Positions 24,601 to 26,226 of a stretch of 26,226 bases of DNA are shown one piece after another (the first letter of the stretch is position 1; each line of letters starts with the position of its first letter). Made by a program: the position numbers and the translations under genes. The stretch spans positions 1 to 26,226 of the IMG/VR virus record IMGVR_UViG_3300030419_004247, one strand, 5' to 3'. The notes under the pieces are model-generated. The model saw nothing but the letters and a program-made list of their open reading frames with translations, had not been told where the DNA came from and did not search any database. This DNA is from a virus.

Positions 24601-26226
24601 AATACAATTTTAGATGAAGATAGTTTTGCTTCTAATAGTGCTACAGCATTAGTAACTCAACAATCGATTAAAGCATATGTTGATAGTAATTTAACTGATC
24701 AAGATTTAGATTTTGTAGGTGGTACTGGAAGTGGTTCTATTGACCTTGATAGTCAATCATTTACTATTGCTGGTACAAATAACGAAATTCAGACCACTGC
24801 TTCGGGTACAACTCTCACAATTGGTCTTCCAGATAATGTAAGTGTTGCTGGTAACTTGTCTGTTGCTGGTAATATATCTGGCACCATGAGTCAAACAGTT
24901 TTCAGTGGTATTACTACAGTTAGTGATGTTACAGAAGCAGCAAATTCTACAACTGGTGCATTAGTTGTATCTGGTGGTATTGGTGTTGCGAAGAACATTG
25001 TTGTTGGTGGTGGATTAACTGTAACTGGTGATGTTTCGATTGGTGGAACATTAACCTATGAGGATGTAACGAATATAGATTCCGTTGGTTTTGTAACTGC
25101 AAGAACTGGTGTAAGAGTAACTGCTGGTGGTATAGTTGTAACTGCTGGTGTTTCTACACTTCCTTCTGTAATAGTCGGTAGTGGTGTAACAATCAATGCT
25201 GCTGGTATTTTTGCTGCTGCTGGTATCGTAACAGCATCATCATTAGCAGTTTCTGCTGGTGCAACTGCCAAAGACCTTAAGGTTACTGGAGTTTCTACTT
25301 TAAGTTCTGCAATTGTCGGTACTGCTGTAACGATTAATTCTACAGGTATCATTGCAAGTGGTATTATAACTGCATCATCATTTGATGGTAATTTAGCAGC
25401 ATCAAATCTAACAGGAACCATATCAAATGCTCAATTAGGTGGTTCTATTGCGAATGATAAGTTAGCAAACTCTACTGTTTCTTATGGTGGAATCGAAGTA
25501 GCATTGGGTGCTGCTGATGCAACGCCAGCATTTGACCTAAGTGATGCTACAAATTATCCTACCTCATCTCTATCAGGAACCATCACTAACGCCCAGTTAG
25601 CAGGTTCTATTGCGAATGCTAAGTTAGCAAATTCTTCAGTCAATTATGGTGGAGTATCACTTGCATTAGGTGCTTCCGATACAACTCCAGCATTTAATTT
25701 AAGCGACGCAACCAACTATCCATATAATTCTCTTACAGGAATTACAACCAATATTATAGGTGACACAACCCCACAACTTGGTGGTAATTTAGATATTAAT
25801 GGCAAATATATTACTGGAACAGGTGGAGTCAATATTACTGGTATTATAACTGCTACTAGTTCTTATGTTGGCACTGCTGTAACTACCAATTCTACTGGTA
25901 TCATTGCTGTAGGTATTATCACTGCTACAACCTTCAGTGGTTCTGGTGCTAGTTTAAACTCTATTCCTAATGCTTCTTTAGATAATTCTTATGTATCTTA
26001 TGGTGGTATTTCTTTAAGTTTAGGTGGAACTGATGCTACTCCAGCATTTAACTTAACTGATGCGGTAAATTATAAAACCACAAACCTTGTAGGAACCATT
26101 ACAAATGCTCAATTAGCAGGTTCTATTGCTAATTCTAAGTTAGCAAATGATTCAGTTTCTTATGGTGGTGTAGAGGTAGATTTAGGTGCTTCTGATGCAA
26201 CCCCAGCATTTGATTTATCAGATGCT
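21601..26226 (+). CDS. Giant tail-fibre-like protein (3' partial)
   Basis: The frame is open from the GTG at 21601 to the window edge: 1542 codons without a stop, checked codon by codon. An in-frame TAA sits immediately before the GTG (21598-21600), and the next in-frame ATG is 22318, so GTG is the best start. Residues 1-220 are charged with coiled-coil character (FLEKEAAQKKLEEEAKLKNK; later EENQKLLTKIEGL). Residues 221-263 are a GGGG hinge and an 'IEDLEDVDIS...GKVLEYDSSTGKWKG' motif common in phage fibres. A shaft follows, with 'LNVxGVSTF' units, IFGDGTDLQIHSNG, ARTIGGVSFDGSANI, a near-duplicated 37-residue LTYEDV segment, a duplicated segment of about 90 residues, and C-terminal AQLAGSIAN repeats. 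Likely a trimeric receptor-binding or whisker-like fibre (inference). The C-terminal tip is outside the window. Confidence 0.88.
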   Translation, partial: MSLKNPSDFFEQKRNEFLEKEAAQKKLEEEAKLKNKKFAAPKEFFGEDKEVVDEIIKEEEITEESLIEVKSYDEEIKRLQEKVDSVSRSIPTVKDLIELRKEDKPEIKYYDEDIKGLNQEVKDLLYRIASLKIPDQEKYLEEVDNLSEENQKLLTKIEGLQYNLDEVDKSITTEGLLNIIPSAKNSDPLTPLDQKFVTLQDLSDHYRLFVNRVQQQLSVLGGGGAVRIEDLEDVDISSAMVDGKVLEYDSSTGKWKGGTGGGGSVGVGTTNVSTSTLNVVGVSTFNDDVQFPGAAYNILWDQATSKFKFDDNAQCVFGSASGGDLKIFHQSGNSSIRNETGQFRIAGNDIRIQTQNHSEDYILCTDGADVKLFFNDNEKFATTNSGISITGDAVVSDNVIVENNIKHNGDLDTYIEFTDDQIRIIAGGKALIHAEEASIDTVVINDGGNNLDFRVEGLNDNNLIFSDGSTDRVGIGSSVPTAKLDVNGTFNVSGISTVTKLDVSGDLNVSGASTVTNLTISGTITDNLDTVGANGQVLSTTGVGVTWTNVASLSAGSASKVVLSAQNTTDASRYVTFADGATGANVIYTDTGLRYNPSTNTLTATTFSGNASSADILSTARTIGGVSFDGSANINLPGVNAAGNQNTTGTAGGLTGAPDVDLGNISAASGDLTIRNITGVAATFSGVLTYEDVTNVDSIGLITARTGVRVTAGGIDVTAGISTFRQGINVIGLTYTNGDVTFTGDNYSAIWDKSADSLKFYDNTKLIFGDGTDLQIHSNGTNGIINGNSTTNILGINSVTADKFYGKGQLDQLNVTGVSTFTGIGTFSGDVFIAGNARIVGVLTVGSDSVTIDGNNLNITGVSTIASLAVSAGATAKDLNITGITTLTTLKIGNSIGITTILDEDDLSSDSAAALASQQSIKAYVDSQVTAQDLDFSGDSGTGAVDLDSQTFAVSGTASEIETSASGQTITVGLPDNVIVGSALTVTNNFKIGGSATVGINTILDEDSFASNSATALVTQQSIKAYVDSNLTDQDLDFVGGTGSGSIDLDSQSFTIAGTNNEIQTTASGTTLTIGLPDNVSVAGNLSVAGNISGTMSQTVFSGITTVSDVTEAANSTTGALVVSGGIGVAKNIVVGGGLTVTGDVSIGGTLTYEDVTNIDSVGFVTARTGVRVTAGGIVVTAGVSTLPSVIVGSGVTINAAGIFAAAGIVTASSLAVSAGATAKDLKVTGVSTLSSAIVGTAVTINSTGIIASGIITASSFDGNLAASNLTGTISNAQLGGSIANDKLANSTVSYGGIEVALGAADATPAFDLSDATNYPTSSLSGTITNAQLAGSIANAKLANSSVNYGGVSLALGASDTTPAFNLSDATNYPYNSLTGITTNIIGDTTPQLGGNLDINGKYITGTGGVNITGIITATSSYVGTAVTTNSTGIIAVGIITATTFSGSGASLNSIPNASLDNSYVSYGGISLSLGGTDATPAFNLTDAVNYKTTNLVGTITNAQLAGSIANSKLANDSVSYGGVEVDLGASDATPAFDLSDA
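23662..23772 (+). repeat. LTYEDVTN repeat, copy 1 (37 codons)
   Basis: Encodes LTYEDVTNVDSIGLITAR followed by TGVRVTAGGIDVTAGISTF. The second copy, at 25051-25161, has the same length and differs in a few conservative positions and many synonymous codons. The unit is common in cyanophage fibre shafts. Confidence 0.85.
24271..24534 (+). repeat. Fibre-shaft repeat of about 90 residues, copy 1
   Basis: Encodes KIGNSIG, then ILDEDDLSSDSAAALASQQS, IKAYVDS, QDLDF, AVDLDSQTF and TITVGLPDNV. The matching copy is at 24571-24840 (offset 300 bases, then 306 after a two-codon difference). Codons differ strongly, so the duplication is old. Confidence 0.85.
24571..24840 (+). repeat. Fibre-shaft repeat of about 90 residues, copy 2
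   Basis: Encodes KIGGSATVG, then ILDEDSFASNSATALVTQQS, IKAYVDS, QDLDF, SIDLDSQSF and LTIGLPDNV. It is colinear with the copy at 24271-24534, with two extra codons near its start. Confidence 0.85.
25051..25161 (+). repeat. LTYEDVTN repeat, copy 2 (37 codons)
   Basis: Encodes LTYEDVTNIDSVGFVTAR followed by TGVRVTAGGIVVTAGVSTL, aligning without gaps to 23662-23772. Confidence 0.85.
25408..26226 (+). repeat. C-terminal fibre repeats (four AQLAGSIAN / YGG...LG..DATPAF units)
   Basis: Unit 1 is 25408-25560 and unit 2 is 25570-25722 (both 51 codons). Unit 3 at 25954-26076 has a shortened head, and unit 4 runs from 26086 to the window edge. Each runs from [LV]xGTIxNAQL (not kept in unit 3) through SxxYGG to LG[AG]xDxTPAFxL[ST]DAxNY. 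A spacer of about 230 bases with an unrelated 'GxxTATxF' shaft sequence separates units 2 and 3. Confidence 0.85.

Noticed and set aside
24033-25421. Two minus-strand frames (24033-24302 and 25056-25421), Val/Pro/Ala-rich
   Set aside because: Antisense shadows of the repetitive fibre gene; the near-duplicate antisense peptides simply mirror the duplicated sense repeats.
1-26226. tRNA genes, CRISPR arrays, insertion sequences, toxin-antitoxin or defence systems
   Set aside because: Almost every base is in a + strand structural gene. I saw no cloverleaf, spaced direct repeats, transposase motifs or inverted terminal repeats; the repeats present encode protein repeats.

Overview
The window is a gene-dense, AT-rich stretch (roughly one third G+C by eye) of a T4-like myovirus, most like the marine cyanophage/pelagiphage branch. 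Every real gene lies on the + strand and genes are packed with overlaps or gaps of 0 to 42 bases. No intergenic stretch reaches 300 bases. I see no tRNA, rRNA, CRISPR array, transposase or integrase. The host cannot be read from this segment, because no auxiliary metabolic gene is present.

Baseplate block (2-16728). A giant virion protein, already open at the left edge and at least 2475 residues long, sits where T4 has gene 7. Next come a clear gp8 baseplate-wedge homologue (517 aa) and a 2568-aa DUF4815-type protein in the position of T4 genes 9-12. All three are far larger than, or replace, their T4 counterparts, and are decorated with beta-rich modules.

Neck, tail-completion and packaging block (16730-21559). 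This holds a 75-aa coiled-coil protein, a 139-aa Ig-like virion protein, gp13 and gp14 (neck), gp15 (tail sheath terminator), gp16 (small terminase) and a 138-aa beta-rich protein. The order 8 - (large protein) - 13 - 14 - 15 - 16 follows the T4 late structural cluster and supports the individual calls.

Fibre block (21601-right edge). A GTG-started giant gene, still open after 1542 codons, has a coiled-coil N-terminus and a long repeat-rich fibre shaft. It lies where gene 17 (large terminase) would follow in T4.

Regulation. Matches to the T4-type late promoter NATAAATA lie in three of the four longest gene junctions and a weaker one in the fourth. In two cases the TAA of the upstream gene is part of the motif. 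Two more lie inside gp8, upstream of the DUF4815 gene. A palindrome/hairpin straddles the start of the fibre gene.

What stands out is modularity. A short G[IV]GTT-type motif occurs in at least seven unrelated virion proteins. Three longer modules (GxGY beta repeats, a 'GExITGxTSGAxA' repeat, and an 'IGxEE...VxR' module) are shared among gp8, gp14, gp15, the DUF4815 protein and the gene-7-position protein. In gp14 the modules are inserted between a T4-like core and a T4-like C-terminal tail. I found no defence, signalling or enzymatic system; the interest lies in how this virion is decorated.
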